Assembly: GCA_964035575.1 (NCBI GenBank) | Contig: OZ037859.1 | Coordinates: 372,001-436,000 of the forward strand | DNA from: Rhynchopus sp. YZ270_cl-10 | Taxonomy: Eukaryota; Euglenozoa; Diplonemea; Diplonemida; Diplonemidae | Direction: 5' to 3' | Length of the DNA stretch: 64,000 nt | In this document: positions 41,442 through 51,990 of the stretch, one piece after another | How positions within the stretch are numbered: the first letter of the stretch is position 1 | Layout: each line of letters begins with the position of its first letter | Made by a program: the position numbers and the translations under genes | The notes under the pieces: generated by a model | Databases searched by the model: none | Seen by the model: only the letters and a program-made list of their open reading frames with translations | Told to the model about the DNA's origin: nothing

Positions 41442-43982
41442 TTAGTATGGTTTGTTTTCCTTCTTCTTGCAGACACAGCAGGCAACAACGATGCCAATAA
41501 CGAGGAGCACAACGACCCCTATCACCACACCGATGATGATGCCGATGGACACCCCTGATGAGCCTCCTTCCTCCTCGGTGGGTGGACTCGTGGCTTCCAA
41601 ACTAGTGTCGGCCATGGCGAGGCCCGCCACACTGCTCCCGCTCAGGAGGGACGCGATTGTTGTGTCGCTCTCGGCTGATCCCACATCCAGCTCCAGTCGG
41701 TACGTCCCGTCCGTAGTGTCCAGCGTCGCTGCGTCTCTTGAAGGACTGAGGGCTGCACCAGTGCAACTGAAACAGTCGAGATCGAAAAACTTGTTTCCAG
41801 AATTGCTACCTCCATCATTCAACCCAAGCTCGCATATCTTGGCACACGAAGCCGTGTTTGAAGCAGATCTTTGCGACAAGCGACTCAGCACATCGGCAAT
41901 GACATCCTGTATTTTCGCGATAATTGTGTTCAACGTTGCCTTGAGATAGAGCGACACCTTCTGTTGTGACAAGCCACGCGGGGTTGCAGTCTGTGGTGCG
42001 GGCGTAGGTGGTGCTCTTGTGTCTGGGACGGGTGTTGGCGGCGCAGATGTGGGCGGTGCTCTTGTGTCTGGGATGGGTGTAGGTGGTGCAGGTGTGGGCG
42101 GTGCTCTTGTGTCTGGGATGAGTGTTGGTCGAGGTCTTTGACCCGGCGGAAGAGGTGTCGGCGGCACAAGAGTGCTTGGAGTAGGAGTCGGCGGAGCACC
42201 TGTACGTGGCACACTTGTAGGTGGAACACTGGTAGACGGAGCACTTGTACTTGAAGGAGGAACACTTGTGCCTGTACGCGGAGCACCTGTACGCGGCACA
42301 CTTGTAAGTGGAGCACTCGTACGCGGAGCTTTTGTACGTGGCGCACTTGTACGCGGAGCACTTGTGGTGCAACCTTGCTCGTCCTTTCCGTTGACACAAT
42401 CAAAGACTCCATCGCATCTACGGCTAGATGAAATGCAAGAGTCGAGACCACAGTCAAACTCAGAAGACAAGCACGCACGGCACGTCGAAAGCACCTGGGC
42501 AGAGCGATCTCCAAACAGAACAGCACCCTCCCTGCTCGACACCTGGTTAGCGACACTCACCCTCCCAACCCATTGGTACATCGGCTGCCCGTTGTTGTTA
42601 CATGCAAACGCATTCCACCCGCCAAAGATGTCGTAAACTCCATTCGGCAACTTGAAGCCCTTTGCTACGGACATTGTTTGGCGGTAAGAATCCCCCTGCT
42701 TCAATATGGATACGTAAGACGTGGTTGGTGTCCAAATACGCAGCATTCTAATACTGTCAGTCGTTCCACTCTTCCGATAACCGACATAAGTGTAACTGAT
42801 GGACGCAGTTGCCCTCCCAACATTGCGGAAAGTGAATACAACTTTAAACCCGCTGGAACTCGGTCGCACTGTTGTGGAGCCGTACTTAGGGTCTGTCCTC
42901 CCAACACCCCGCATATGCGTCCCAGCAGCGTAGTGGTTGTCAAGGTCGAATTCGTACGCAATGGGTGAGCAGACTGCTCTTGCTGTCCATGACGTGCGTG
43001 TCTTTGTTATCTCAGTGGCAAATTGTGTTGATAGTTTTGCCCCGTATTCATAACATCCACTGGGACCACCTTTATGCGTTGCAATGATGTATTGTTCACC
43101 GTTGAGTTTCGACAAATATGGGCCACCTGACTCTCCCCCAAATATCCATTCTTTAAACCCGTAGACAAGCCCGTTTCCACCGCGAGAACCAGTGAGCAGG
43201 TCAGGGTAGAACCTGTGGTTCCACTGTGAATTCGTGGCAACCCACTCAGCGTCGTTGTTACTGGCGAGTTGTGGGGCGTAGTCACCGATAGGCTGTTCGG
43301 TGGCGTGCCCTGCGTACCCCCACATTTCGACAAGAACACTCTTATCGGCCAGGGTCGGGTGATAGCCAAAGTTACCGACAATGGGGGAACGGTCCAGCTG
43401 GAGCAGTGCGATGTCATATTTGGCCTCATTCTTGGTTTTGTAGGCACTGTAGCTCTTAACCTTCTTCGTCCACGAGGCTATGCCGTAGTGGCAGAACGAC
43501 GGGGAACTTACAAGGGATGTCGAAGTAGGTCCGAGCGCATTGATGTTGACATGGTAAGCGTATCCACAGCAGACTTGAATGTCTGTCGCCCATTCTTTGA
43601 GGTCGCTGTCCCAAACGCAATGTGCAGCTGTGAGCAGAGATACAGGGCCCACCATGGACCCAGTGCAAACACCTCGATGCCCATCTGAGTACTTCACGAA
43701 CATCTTGCACACACGGTTCTTTTGCGAATATTGGAATGGCGGGTAGTCTATGGCAGCCCGAGCCGTTGGGATCGTCCGGAACCTGTCCTGGAAACCGTCA
43801 TCTTCACACTTCGGCCAATCTTCTCCAATTAGCCCGAAACCGTCCGATGGTGGCACATAGCCGTTTTTTTCCTCTTTATCGCCACCTGTTGTACCTGATG
43901 GGATCGGGCCTGTTGTTGTGCAGAATGGGTTCGCAATGCAGACAGCACCCCCTACCAATGAAAGCACTGCAAGGATACGCAT
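41442..43982 (-). CDS. Membrane-anchored trypsin-like protease with LDLa domain and mucin stalk
   Basis: 846 aa, one exon. Signal peptide at 1-17; S1-type serine protease domain at about 85-335 with the full triad: His121 in LLTAAHC, Asp190 in KYDIALLQLD, Ser285 in GGESGGPYL. The form (short, CTGSMVG, no classic IVGG N-terminus) is nearer to V8/glutamyl-endopeptidase-like S1B enzymes. A beta-sandwich-like stretch follows (FKVVFTFRNVGRATASISY), then an LDL-receptor class A module at about 505-542 (CLSSEFDCGLDSCISSSRRC and DGVFDCVNGKDEQGC). Next are about 110 residues of TSAPRTSAPRT and APPTPAPPTP repeats, probably O-glycosylated, a membrane-near region, and a transmembrane helix at about 812-836 with a short KKKENKPY tail. 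Inferred cell-surface protease. Confidence 0.92.
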   Translation of the reverse strand: MRILAVLSLVGGAVCIANPFCTTTGPIPSGTTGGDKEEKNGYVPPSDGFGLIGEDWPKCEDDGFQDRFRTIPTARAAIDYPPFQYSQKNRVCKMFVKYSDGHRGVCTGSMVGPVSLLTAAHCVWDSDLKEWATDIQVCCGYAYHVNINALGPTSTSLVSSPSFCHYGIASWTKKVKSYSAYKTKNEAKYDIALLQLDRSPIVGNFGYHPTLADKSVLVEMWGYAGHATEQPIGDYAPQLASNNDAEWVATNSQWNHRFYPDLLTGSRGGNGLVYGFKEWIFGGESGGPYLSKLNGEQYIIATHKGGPSGCYEYGAKLSTQFATEITKTRTSWTARAVCSPIAYEFDLDNHYAAGTHMRGVGRTDPKYGSTTVRPSSSGFKVVFTFRNVGRATASISYTYVGYRKSGTTDSIRMLRIWTPTTSYVSILKQGDSYRQTMSVAKGFKLPNGVYDIFGGWNAFACNNNGQPMYQWVGRVSVANQVSSREGAVLFGDRSAQVLSTCRACLSSEFDCGLDSCISSSRRCDGVFDCVNGKDEQGCTTSAPRTSAPRTKAPRTSAPLTSVPRTGAPRTGTSVPPSSTSAPSTSVPPTSVPRTGAPPTPTPSTLVPPTPLPPGQRPRPTLIPDTRAPPTPAPPTPIPDTRAPPTSAPPTPVPDTRAPPTPAPQTATPRGLSQQKVSLYLKATLNTIIAKIQDVIADVLSRLSQRSASNTASCAKICELGLNDGGSNSGNKFFDLDCFSCTGAALSPSRDAATLDTTDGTYRLELDVGSAESDTTIASLLSGSSVAGLAMADTSLEATSPPTEEEGGSSGVSIGIIIGVVIGVVVLLVIGIVVACCVCKKKENKPY

Positions 43983-43993
43983 ATGAAAAACTC

Positions 43994-44035
43994 CTGAGAA
44001 TGTTGAGTGGGGTACAGAGGAGGAGGAGGAGGGAG
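43994..44035 (-). promoter_or_regulatory. Putative trans-splice acceptor of the protease gene
   Basis: CTCCTCCTCCTCTGTACC and CCACTCAACATTCTCAG on the minus strand, AG at 43994, 11 nt before the start codon. Confidence 0.5.
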
Positions 44036-44467
44036 TAAAATAGGGGTTGATTTTGTTTTGCGGCTCTTTTTTGAAGAAAAAAATGGAGCAAAAAAAAAAA
44101 TAAAAAAAAAAAAAAAAAAAAAAAGGTTTGGTAAATGAAAAACCTTGACAAAGGAACCTCGTTTCTCACAACACCCAAAAAAGCAAAAATGCGTTCAGAG
44201 GTATTCCTTCTCTTTAAAATTCGCCTAATCGGATCAAAAAAATGTTGGCTAGATATTTTTGACACTTTTTGACACATAACAATATAAGCACAACCTCGTC
44301 CCGTTTACCCAGCCTCTGAAGGATTCCCCTACTGAGTTTCCCCTCTCGAGCAACCGGAGATTAAATCGGGACCTTTCTACTCGGAATAACACTTTTTTTT
44401 CTTTTTGATAAATTGTTGTAGTGCAGTTGCCTCGGTTGTGTTGCAACAGTTGTGCAATCTCCACTTT
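44036..44467. other. Spacer with a family E repeat
   Basis: Long A runs near 44090-44125; a family E copy at 44406-44465. No gene seen. Confidence 0.5.
44406..44465 (-). repeat. Family E repeat
   Basis: GATAAATTGTTGTAGTGCAG, TTGCC and ACAGTTGTGCAATCTCCAC on the plus strand; matches 60772-60820. A weaker match at 61925-61970. Confidence 0.7.
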
Positions 44468-45214
44468 TTAAATCACCAACGGCACAAGGTGCCTGCAGAC
44501 TGGATCCTCTGGCGGCCAGCAACGGTCGTTCTGCCGATACTGCATTATTGCCGAGGAGAGGTTCGTAGACTGGCGTTCACGCTCTGCATCTATGGCATCC
44601 CATAGTTGCATACCCACCTCATCAAGCCGGGCAATGTGGTGGGAGAGGAGGGCCGTCTGCAGCTTGCACCTGGCTTTGTGTTCTACTGCTTCTGCTGCGA
44701 AGATTTCGTTTGGGTCGATTTTGCTTCGCAGCTCTATGGCCTTATAGCGGAGGATGGTGTAGCGGCACCTTGCCTCGAAGAGCTTCATATCGGTGCGCTT
44801 TGTTTGTTCCTCTTCGGTTGCGAGATATAATCGGTTAAGGTCTGCGTCGCTTGTTAAATGAAGCATTCGTTCCCATTGTGTGGAAGGACGTCGTTCAGTA
44901 CGGCGTGCAGAGAGCTGTAAGACTGCAGGAAGGTTTCGTATTGCATTGCGGAGTCTCCGCGCGAGACGGTCCCAAGCAGCGTCCGCATCGCGTTCAACCT
45001 CCTGTCGTTGCGTCCGTTGCCTCTCAACTAATCGCAGAAACCAAACCCTCGCGTGTACATTCATCCCCGGAGGAGGTAGCCCCGGAAAGCGGTCGGGGCC
45101 TTCGCAAACAGAGGGTTTTTGCCTCCGTCGTCGTCTTCCACGGCCGCCAGGGCTGTGCATTAAATCAGTGAAACCTTCTCCATTGTTACTGCGTGCGTTG
45201 CGTCCACGGAACAT
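44468..45214 (-). CDS. Basic, helical orphan protein
   Basis: 248 aa. The N-terminal 40 residues are rich in Arg and Gly (GGRGRRRRRQKPS), which could be a nuclear signal or nucleic-acid contact. The remainder is strongly helical with many Arg, Glu and Ala (VERDADAAWDRLARRLRN; ARCRYTILRYKAIELRSK), consistent with a coiled-coil or helical bundle. No known domain recognised. One exon; start at the first Met, 12 nt after a short CTTTCCCCTTCT tract. Its stop lies just right of the family E repeat. Function unknown. Confidence 0.75.
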   Translation of the reverse strand: MFRGRNARSNNGEGFTDLMHSPGGRGRRRRRQKPSVCEGPDRFPGLPPPGMNVHARVWFLRLVERQRTQRQEVERDADAAWDRLARRLRNAIRNLPAVLQLSARRTERRPSTQWERMLHLTSDADLNRLYLATEEEQTKRTDMKLFEARCRYTILRYKAIELRSKIDPNEIFAAEAVEHKARCKLQTALLSHHIARLDEVGMQLWDAIDAERERQSTNLSSAIMQYRQNDRCWPPEDPVCRHLVPLVI

Positions 45215-45379
45215 AGAAGGGGAAAGTGAGTTTTTCTTGTCAAAGAAAACTCATTGTTGTGTACCTTTGTGTTAAATACTGGGTTGTTTCAGAGAGAGAG
45301 AAGGGTAGTATCGAAAAAACAAACTCTTTTTTGGTACAGTACAATAAACAAAACGATACAAAAAATCTACAAAGACAAA

Positions 45380-47407
45380 TCAGCATTGTAGTGGTTGTGA
45401 CATCCACACTTTTGTTCTTCTGCAGGCGTTTTCGGACCAATATCCGGGGGGGTGGAGGCCGAGGGCCTCTGTCTCCGCTGCTGCAGCTTGGATGTCGGTG
45501 TTTGGGGCTGCGAGGTGGCGGCGGAGGACTGCGACTTCTGTGGTGTGCGGTGCTGCTGAGGAGGCGTTTTGGCGTGGGGGTGCGATCTTGGGGGACTCTG
45601 GGAGAAGGTTCAATGCTGCGGCTGCTGAAGGCAGTGCGGCAGCTCCTCCCGCCCCTCCGCTTACTCCTGTCACGGACTGCGACCGCTGCTCCACACCATC
45701 CTTCCCCTTTTGCAAACGCTTCAGTCGCTCCACCTCCACCTGCAGCTTCCGTTCTCTCTCCGCACTCTCTCGGGTAACGCTCTCCGCCCCTTTCATCGTC
45801 AATAAGAGTTTATCCTTGAGGGTACGCACTTCGGTTGCTTGCGATTCAACCGTAGATTTCGCCTTTTGAAACGCATTTCTCGTTGCATCCAGATCATTGT
45901 GAAGTTGAATGTTCTTCTGAAGAAGCATTTGGACGTCGTCATTGTCACGACGTTGCGAACCGATTGCGGTCTGCTGTTCCTCGAGGCGGTGTTGTAGGGC
46001 TGTGATTTGTGTCTTGCGATCGATGTCTGCTGCTTCAATGAGGGCATCCTTTTCGGAGAGCTTCTTCATGAGATCTGCCTTCTGTATTTCAAAGACGGCA
46101 TGCGCCTTGTTGAGCTCTTCTTGGTGGAGGTGGCGCTGCGCCGCAACTGCAACATCATACTCTGTTACACGAGTTTTTAGACGTTCACATTCCGCCGCAA
46201 GCGGTTCCGTCACAGTAACCAACTGGTCGCGAAGAGAGAGCTCCGCGGTGTTCAGCTGCGTTTCCAGCACCGCAATGCGTTGGTCCCTTTCGGCGACGTC
46301 AATCTCATAGCGCCTTGCCAGGTCGTCACATGCTTGACTCAAATGATCGCGCAGTGCATGCAGCCCTGGTACATCATGCGCCATCTTTGTCATCTTATGC
46401 AACTCTTCCTCCAACTGCGGCAGTCTGTGATGCAGTGTCTTGCACGTTGTTGTTGAGCTCTGCAACTCATCCCTCAATGCGCTCCTCTCCTTCGTAGCCA
46501 CCCTTAAGGCTTCATGCAAACGCTCTACCTCATTCTCCAACGCTTGGCTCTTACTGATCTCATGGTCCAGACGCTCCAGTTGAGCTTCCATTTGAGGCAC
46601 CCTATTGCATTCTCTCGTTAAAGTATCGATTTTTACGTTCAAATCTGGAACCTCTTTGGTGATCTTCTCGCAAGCAGTGATGAGCACAGCGCGTTCCTGT
46701 TGTAAAGGATAGACCAGTTCGGCTTCTCTTCTCAGCGTTTCGACCTCTTCGGTTAGGGTATCGACGCAGGCTGCCGTTTCACGGAGGGTGTGGTTCTCCT
46801 CGCGGAGATGTTGAATCGCCTCCATCGCTTCCTTGAGGTCGTTGCTCTCACGCTTAAGGGAAGGTACCAACGCACCAAGCCGCTCCGCCTCGCCATTCAG
46901 AACCTGGTTCTGCGACGCCACCTTCCGCGACACCTCAAGCAAATGCGCGTAGCCATCCTTCTGACGGTTCAACACGTCGCTTTTCTCATTGAGTTGTTGA
47001 TGCAAAGAAATGTTCTGCTGGCGGAGTTCCTGGACGTCACGAATGGTCCCATCCAACTCGTGCTCGGAGTGCCTATGAAGCTCGGTCTTTGAGGAAAGTG
47101 TGCTCCGCAATTCTCTGTTTTCCACTTCAAGGGTAGGAACCTTTGTGGCAAGTGCCTGGTGGTCAGTCATCCGGGCTTCGAGTATTTCGTTTGCCTGCTG
47201 TAAGCGGGTTACCAACTCACATTTTGACCTCAATTCGATGGCAAGCCGTTCAGCCACTTGGCGGTTCATGCGTGCCTCAGCATCCTTCTCACCATGTCTC
47301 TGAAGCATATGCTCGCTGACCCACTCTTGAGCAACATGCGACGCCTCTACTTCTAACGCATCCCCCCGTACAGGCGAGACAAGCGACGATGTGAAGTCAT
47401 CCCCCAT
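45380..47407 (-). CDS. Long coiled-coil protein
   Basis: 675 aa, one exon. Residues about 25-560 are almost unbroken heptad-type coiled coil (AERLAIELRSKCELVTRLQQ; LRREAELVYPLQQERAVL; SESTTTCKTLHHRLPQLEEE-like segments), with few Pro and Gly. The last 110 residues are low-complexity (SGGAGGAAALPSAAAALNLL) and end in GLHPPGYWSENACRRTKVW, containing several basic residues. Such proteins are typically cytoskeletal or flagellar/basal-body scaffolds, but no specific family is recognised. A CAACCAACAG acceptor-like site lies about 6-10 nt before the start codon. The stop is well inside AT-rich spacer, so a small terminal intron cannot be excluded. Confidence 0.85.
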   Translation of the reverse strand: MGDDFTSSLVSPVRGDALEVEASHVAQEWVSEHMLQRHGEKDAEARMNRQVAERLAIELRSKCELVTRLQQANEILEARMTDHQALATKVPTLEVENRELRSTLSSKTELHRHSEHELDGTIRDVQELRQQNISLHQQLNEKSDVLNRQKDGYAHLLEVSRKVASQNQVLNGEAERLGALVPSLKRESNDLKEAMEAIQHLREENHTLRETAACVDTLTEEVETLRREAELVYPLQQERAVLITACEKITKEVPDLNVKIDTLTRECNRVPQMEAQLERLDHEISKSQALENEVERLHEALRVATKERSALRDELQSSTTTCKTLHHRLPQLEEELHKMTKMAHDVPGLHALRDHLSQACDDLARRYEIDVAERDQRIAVLETQLNTAELSLRDQLVTVTEPLAAECERLKTRVTEYDVAVAAQRHLHQEELNKAHAVFEIQKADLMKKLSEKDALIEAADIDRKTQITALQHRLEEQQTAIGSQRRDNDDVQMLLQKNIQLHNDLDATRNAFQKAKSTVESQATEVRTLKDKLLLTMKGAESVTRESAERERKLQVEVERLKRLQKGKDGVEQRSQSVTGVSGGAGGAAALPSAAAALNLLPESPKIAPPRQNASSAAPHTTEVAVLRRHLAAPNTDIQAAAAETEALGLHPPGYWSENACRRTKVWMSQPLQC

Positions 47408-47524
47408 CCCTCTCTGTTGGTTGGTATTGGTGAGGGGGGAGAGATATTTCCAAAGAAGAAAAAGAACAGAGAATTGGTCTACTACATATGGGTCTAGGAA
47501 AGGGAGGAAGGGAGGAGGGGTGTA

Positions 47525-49630
47525 TTACGCCTTGCCACCTAAATGGGTGATGGAAAGCATGGTTGCGTTGCCTTGCAGGATGGATCGGAGGGAGGGTGAC
47601 TTTCCTGTGAGGCTGGGGGCTACGACAGGGGCCTTTGCGGGGACACGCGGTACGTGTGTCATGTGGTCTCTGGTTGGTGTGTCGACTGATGCTGTGGGGA
47701 GGCCCATTGGGGTGAAGTGTGTCATGTCGTTAACGGCAGCACGGCGCTCGACAGCGGCAGCCATGCTGGATCGGGTGACGTGCTGTCTGGCAGCTTCGCT
47801 GAGCTGCGGTGTCGCCATACTGGCAGAGGCAGGGTTCTTTGTGACGTAGGGCAGCATATCCGCTAGCGTCGTCTTTGTCAATGTCAGTTTCGGTCCTTGC
47901 GGCGTCGACTTCGACAACTGTGGTGCGTCCAACACAAACTCCTCAGGAATGGAAAGATACCCACTAATGCTCTGCGGCGCCTGCGCCATCTGCACCTCCT
48001 CATTCAGCCTTTGGTTCAGATGTTCGATCTCAAGCCTCTGCTTGCGTATGATATCCTCCTCCGCAAGCGGCCGCACATCCGAAGCAGCAGTGCTCCCCAC
48101 ATCCGTCTGCACTGTCTGCGAGACACCCAACTTTGCTGGCGAAGGTGCCGGCCCCAACACCATAACACCCGGACTGGACTGCCTCGGTGCCTCCTCTTGG
48201 GGGTAATGGTATGACTGCACCTGACGTCTGTCATCACCATGTGGGATGACCTGGTCTAGGGCCAAAGGGTAGTTCGACACCTGCTGTGGCAGGCCTGTTT
48301 TCCCATTGGGAGCACCACCCCAATCTGCAGTGACGACCCCAAGGTGGGCACGGAGCGGGTCATCTGGGTGCAGACAGCGCCGCAGAAGCTCCTGCTCAGC
48401 CTCCGGTGCGTTGGTGGTGCTGATGTGCACTGTGACCTGCCCCTGCTGTGATGTCACTGAAAGGCAGTCTGCAGGCACACTGAGGTAGTGCGACACTGCG
48501 TTCGCAACCTTGTCTGCATCTCTGTCGTCAGCAAGGCTGAGCTGTACACCGCGTGTTTGTGTGCCCAAAATGCGTTGATGGTTTGGTGACACAGCGGGGA
48601 CCAACTCCTCCACCTGCTGCTGCGGCGCCTGCACGGGAGACAGCAGCGTCCACACCCCGGAGGACAAATTCAAATAGTACGTATCCGAGAGTGCACCACC
48701 ACTGCTGTCGGTCCCACCGTGCACATAGAGACGTTGTGTTTCGTTGTTGAGGCATGAAGCGTGCCCGGCGCGAGCAGACAGGAGCGGGCCCTGTGTGTGG
48801 ACGACAGACCATTGTCCAGAGTTTGCAGAGAATTTCCAGATGTCGTTGTACTTTTTGGAGTTGACGTCGCCGAAGCCGCCGAAGACGTACATATATTTGG
48901 AGCTTGAGTCGACCGAGGCGGAGTGGAGTGCGCGAGGGTGCGGTGCTTTGTTGAAGTCTACCCAACGCCATTCGTGGCGGTCGGTGTGCCAGACGCAGAT
49001 GGTTTTGGTTTCGGTACCGTCGACGACGTCGACACCACCCTGCATGATGAGGCTGTTTGCGTAGAGCATTGCCGAATGCCCCCACAGCATGGGCGGCACG
49101 TTTGCACTTTGGATGCGCCTCCACATAGGGTTCGCGCCACCTAGGCTGAGCTCGTAGACATCAAAGAACTCTGGATGCTGTGGGCTGGTGGAGCCGTGCT
49201 GCACCTTCATAAGCTCCTGTGCATTGCCTCCGACAGCAAAGCCGCCGTAAACGTAGATGCTGTCGCCGCTGTCGCCTACGGTCGCAGTATGATGGCAACG
49301 CTTTGCCGGCGCGTCGCCATGTGCATTCCGCACCCGCCACCCACTCCCATTCTCATAGATCCAAAACACATTCTCCACGTTGCCTTCCCCAGGCGTGTCT
49401 CCGACCCCACCAAGCAGCAGCATAAAGCGTTCACGCCAGACAGTCGCAGTATGGTATGCTCGAGGGCTCGGCTGTTGCGTACCATGCGCGCGACTCAAAA
49501 GCGTCCAACTCACGCGGTCCCCTGCAACCGGTGCCAACTGCCACAAATCATTGGTATATTTCTGCCCACGTTTCCCCCCAAAGCACAGCATCTGGCTGCC
49601 GTTCCATTTGACAAGACTGTGTCCCTCCAT
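47525..49630 (-). CDS. Kelch-repeat protein with helical C-terminus
   Basis: 701 aa, one exon. Residues 1-345 form about six Kelch repeats of a beta propeller; visible units include MLCFGGKRGQKYTNDLWQL, SIYVYGGFAVGG, YMYVFGGFGDVNSKKYNDIW and LYVHGGTDSSGGALSDTYYL, with the usual double Gly and spaced Tyr/Trp. After residue 360 comes a non-repeat region with a predicted short coiled coil (IIRKQRLEIEHLNQRLNEEV) and a Ser/Thr/Pro-rich tail. Resembles Kelch-domain proteins of the RABEPK/LZTR-like type without BTB domain. Protein-protein interaction platform; partner unknown. It starts directly at the first Kelch blade, with an A-rich leader and CAG just upstream. Confidence 0.9.
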   Translation of the reverse strand: MEGHSLVKWNGSQMLCFGGKRGQKYTNDLWQLAPVAGDRVSWTLLSRAHGTQQPSPRAYHTATVWRERFMLLLGGVGDTPGEGNVENVFWIYENGSGWRVRNAHGDAPAKRCHHTATVGDSGDSIYVYGGFAVGGNAQELMKVQHGSTSPQHPEFFDVYELSLGGANPMWRRIQSANVPPMLWGHSAMLYANSLIMQGGVDVVDGTETKTICVWHTDRHEWRWVDFNKAPHPRALHSASVDSSSKYMYVFGGFGDVNSKKYNDIWKFSANSGQWSVVHTQGPLLSARAGHASCLNNETQRLYVHGGTDSSGGALSDTYYLNLSSGVWTLLSPVQAPQQQVEELVPAVSPNHQRILGTQTRGVQLSLADDRDADKVANAVSHYLSVPADCLSVTSQQGQVTVHISTTNAPEAEQELLRRCLHPDDPLRAHLGVVTADWGGAPNGKTGLPQQVSNYPLALDQVIPHGDDRRQVQSYHYPQEEAPRQSSPGVMVLGPAPSPAKLGVSQTVQTDVGSTAASDVRPLAEEDIIRKQRLEIEHLNQRLNEEVQMAQAPQSISGYLSIPEEFVLDAPQLSKSTPQGPKLTLTKTTLADMLPYVTKNPASASMATPQLSEAARQHVTRSSMAAAVERRAAVNDMTHFTPMGLPTASVDTPTRDHMTHVPRVPAKAPVVAPSLTGKSPSLRSILQGNATMLSITHLGGKA

Positions 49631-50194
49631 TATTTTGTCTGTTTTTTTTTTTTTTTAGTGATTTTGAGTGTGAATTTGAGGGAGTGCAGTGAGTTCTCAA
49701 TCAGGTGGCAAAACAACTTCGGACGCATTCAGATTCGACCGCAGCGCTTGCCCACTGCGGGTAGAACGACAATGTGCTCTACGAGCTGAGAGAGGAGAAC
49801 TGTCGGAAGATGACCCCCCGCTTTTCAAGCCCCACATGACACGACCTCGAAGACGCACCGCAACATCTCCAAAGTTCATGACAGTCTCCTCAAGAACCAC
49901 CACAAAGGGTCCTCAACCTTTTCCTCCAGACAGAAGCTTCGTCAATTCGTTGCGGAACCTGGGGGGATCATAAAAAAAAGAAAACGGAAAACATTCCATT
50001 TTTTTGTATCAACATTTGTGGACAAAAAAAGGGGGGTTTTTCTGCAAAAAAGATTTTCTCTTTTTGCAGATTTTTTATTTGATTTTTTTTTTGGAAGGGT
50101 GCGAGGTGCGTGGATTGCTTCCATTCGAGTGGTGTGTGGGGAGGGGGCCTTTCAGGGGAGAGAGAGTGTTGCGGGGGAATGTAAAGAAAAGTTG

Positions 50195-50222
50195 AAAGAT
50201 GAAATGTGCCTCTTGCACCTTG
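50195..50222 (-). repeat. Family A variant hairpin repeat
   Basis: AAAGATGAAATGTGCCTC then TTGCACCTT; minus strand then TCAACTTTTCTTTAC. Confidence 0.6.
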
Positions 50223-50322
50223 CCGCTATAAATGGAATGATAAATTTGACGATCCACCAAAAGAGAAAGGTCGTAATGACCTAAGTCTCACTCAAGCCAA
50301 ATTTACCGCATAAAAAAAGTTT

Positions 50323-50362
50323 ACTTGAAATACAAAAGCCCTCTCGTGACAGTGTACCTAAA
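50323..50362 (-). repeat. Family C repeat fragment
   Basis: TTACTTGAAATACAAAAGCC then CTCTCGTGACAGTGTACC; same truncation as at 3265. Confidence 0.65.
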
Positions 50363-50567
50363 AAAAAATGTCCAGATTACCAACAATAGCAATCATCACA
50401 ACGTATCTCCGTACACTATGTCATAGATTGGCACAAAAAGCATTTTTAAAAAAACCTCCTCTTCTTTCTTCCACAACCCTTCCCTCTATCCCCCCCCTTT
50501 CACATCTTAGCACTGACCAAAAAATGTCGTCTGAACCCCCTTTTTTTTTTGTAGAAAACGTTATATT

Positions 50568-51990
50568 CAGGGTATTAGGGTGAAAATCCAAAATTCCGGA
50601 AAAAACTGGTTTTTCTGGTTTTCTCTCCTGGGTGGCGAAAACTAGTGTTTCCGGTGAAAACCTCCACCGTTGACGGACACAGTCACCTTTTTCGGGTTGT
50701 TCGGGGGTGGGGTCAGTGTCTTATCCAGGAATCCAGATTTCAAGATTGGGGAGGTCAGCTTGTTTTTTGCTCAAAATATATTTCGGCGCTGCTGACCAGG
50801 GTAGACATTGGGAACATTGGGACTGTGTTTTTTGCGGAGCAAAAAAAATAATACAAAATGGCGCCGCAGGCGAAAATTTTTGAGGGTACGGTGTAGAAAT
50901 CTAGCTTTTTACACCACAGAGCCACTCAACGAACCCTTTTTTGCGGAGCAAAAAATGAAAAATGGCGCCGCAGGCAAAAAAAAAATCAAGGAACAGCCAT
51001 TTCCCAAAGGCACTCCCGTGGTTCAATCACGGTTCTACCAGGCGGGAAAAAAATGCGGGGAAAAAAATCGAGTCCGCCCTAATCTGGGGACGACATTTAC
51101 AGAAAGGCCTGGTGAAAAGTGTCGGTTTTTTTTTTTCACTCCAGATTTCTCTGTTTTTTTTTTTTTTTTGAAAACCCAGGGCGTTCGCCCCGGGGCGAAA
51201 AATATTTTTTTTCGTTAAAAAAATCTTTTCCTGAAAAAATGACATTTTATTTCGCCCCAGGGCTTCGCCCCACCGGGGCGAAACCCTGTATAAATAAATA
51301 AATAAATAAATAAAAAAAGGGGAAAAAAAAAAAAAAAGAGAGAGAGATTTCTCCCCACCACCCTGTAGACCCCCCCGGAGGGGGGGTCGCAGAGGGGTGT
51401 CCACTGTACTCAAAATCATCCGCAAACCCGCCTGCCGTGAGAGGAAGTTTCCCCAGCACTCCCGCTCGCTCCTCAATCCTGCAGTCTGCTGAAGGTGTAC
51501 CGTACCCCCTGTTATAGAAGGTGTCACTGCTCGTGTCAACTCTATCTTCAATGGCAGAGAGTTGAAAATAATCAAAATAAGGATGAAGTCTCATATGACA
51601 GATGCCTCTCTCTTGTACATCTGCTTGATTAAACAACACAAAGAGACCCTCAGTGAGGGGGGATTGATGAAATTCTCCATCGTTTTGCTGGTTTTAGTAT
51701 CAGGAAAGTTCAGCTGTAACATCACTTGTGCTGGGGAAGGGATCACGCGCAAATCGCAAATTTTTTTTGACCATTCAGTACCAGGGATTCACCCCACGAA
51801 CTAACTTCTCTCCGGCGGGAAAATTTTTTTTGACCTATTTTAAGCACTAGTAAAAAAACGAAAATTTCGGGGGTTTTGGCATTTCGCCACGATCAGGAAA
51901 AAACGATGGCGATAGCGAACGCCCTGTGAAAACCAGTTTTTGGAAAAACTGGTTTTCAAAACCAGTTTTTTTAACCACCCTAATACCCTG
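50568..51990. mobile_element. Non-autonomous hAT-like DNA transposon
   Basis: Terminal inverted repeats CAGGGTATTAGGGTG at 50568 and CACCCTAATACCCTG ending at 51990, flanked on both sides by the 8-bp duplication GTTATATT (50560-50567 and 51991-51998). An 8-bp target duplication and CAGGG ends are the signature of the hAT superfamily. The 1423-bp interior has no transposase; it is composite, with AAAACTGGTTTT palindromes next to the ends, GCGGAGC hairpin repeats (50828-50986), GGGGCGAA hairpins and an (AAAT)n run at 51292-51316. Confidence 0.88.
50828..50986 (+). repeat. GCGGAGC/GCGCCGCAGGC hairpin repeat, two tandem units
   Basis: TTTTTTGCGGAGCAAAAAA, ATGGCGCCGCAGGCG, GAGGGTACGGTGTAGAAATC and TAGCTTTTTACACC. 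An inverted copy of the pair lies at 56985-57120, and part recurs at 59268-59330. Confidence 0.8.

Larger units (their letters stand above)
49631..50567. other. Spacer upstream of the Kelch gene
   Basis: 49690-49980 has moderate GC (a plus-strand frame with no family) and may be part of an unrecognised element; 50195-50222 is an A-variant, 50323-50362 a family C fragment. Confidence 0.45.
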
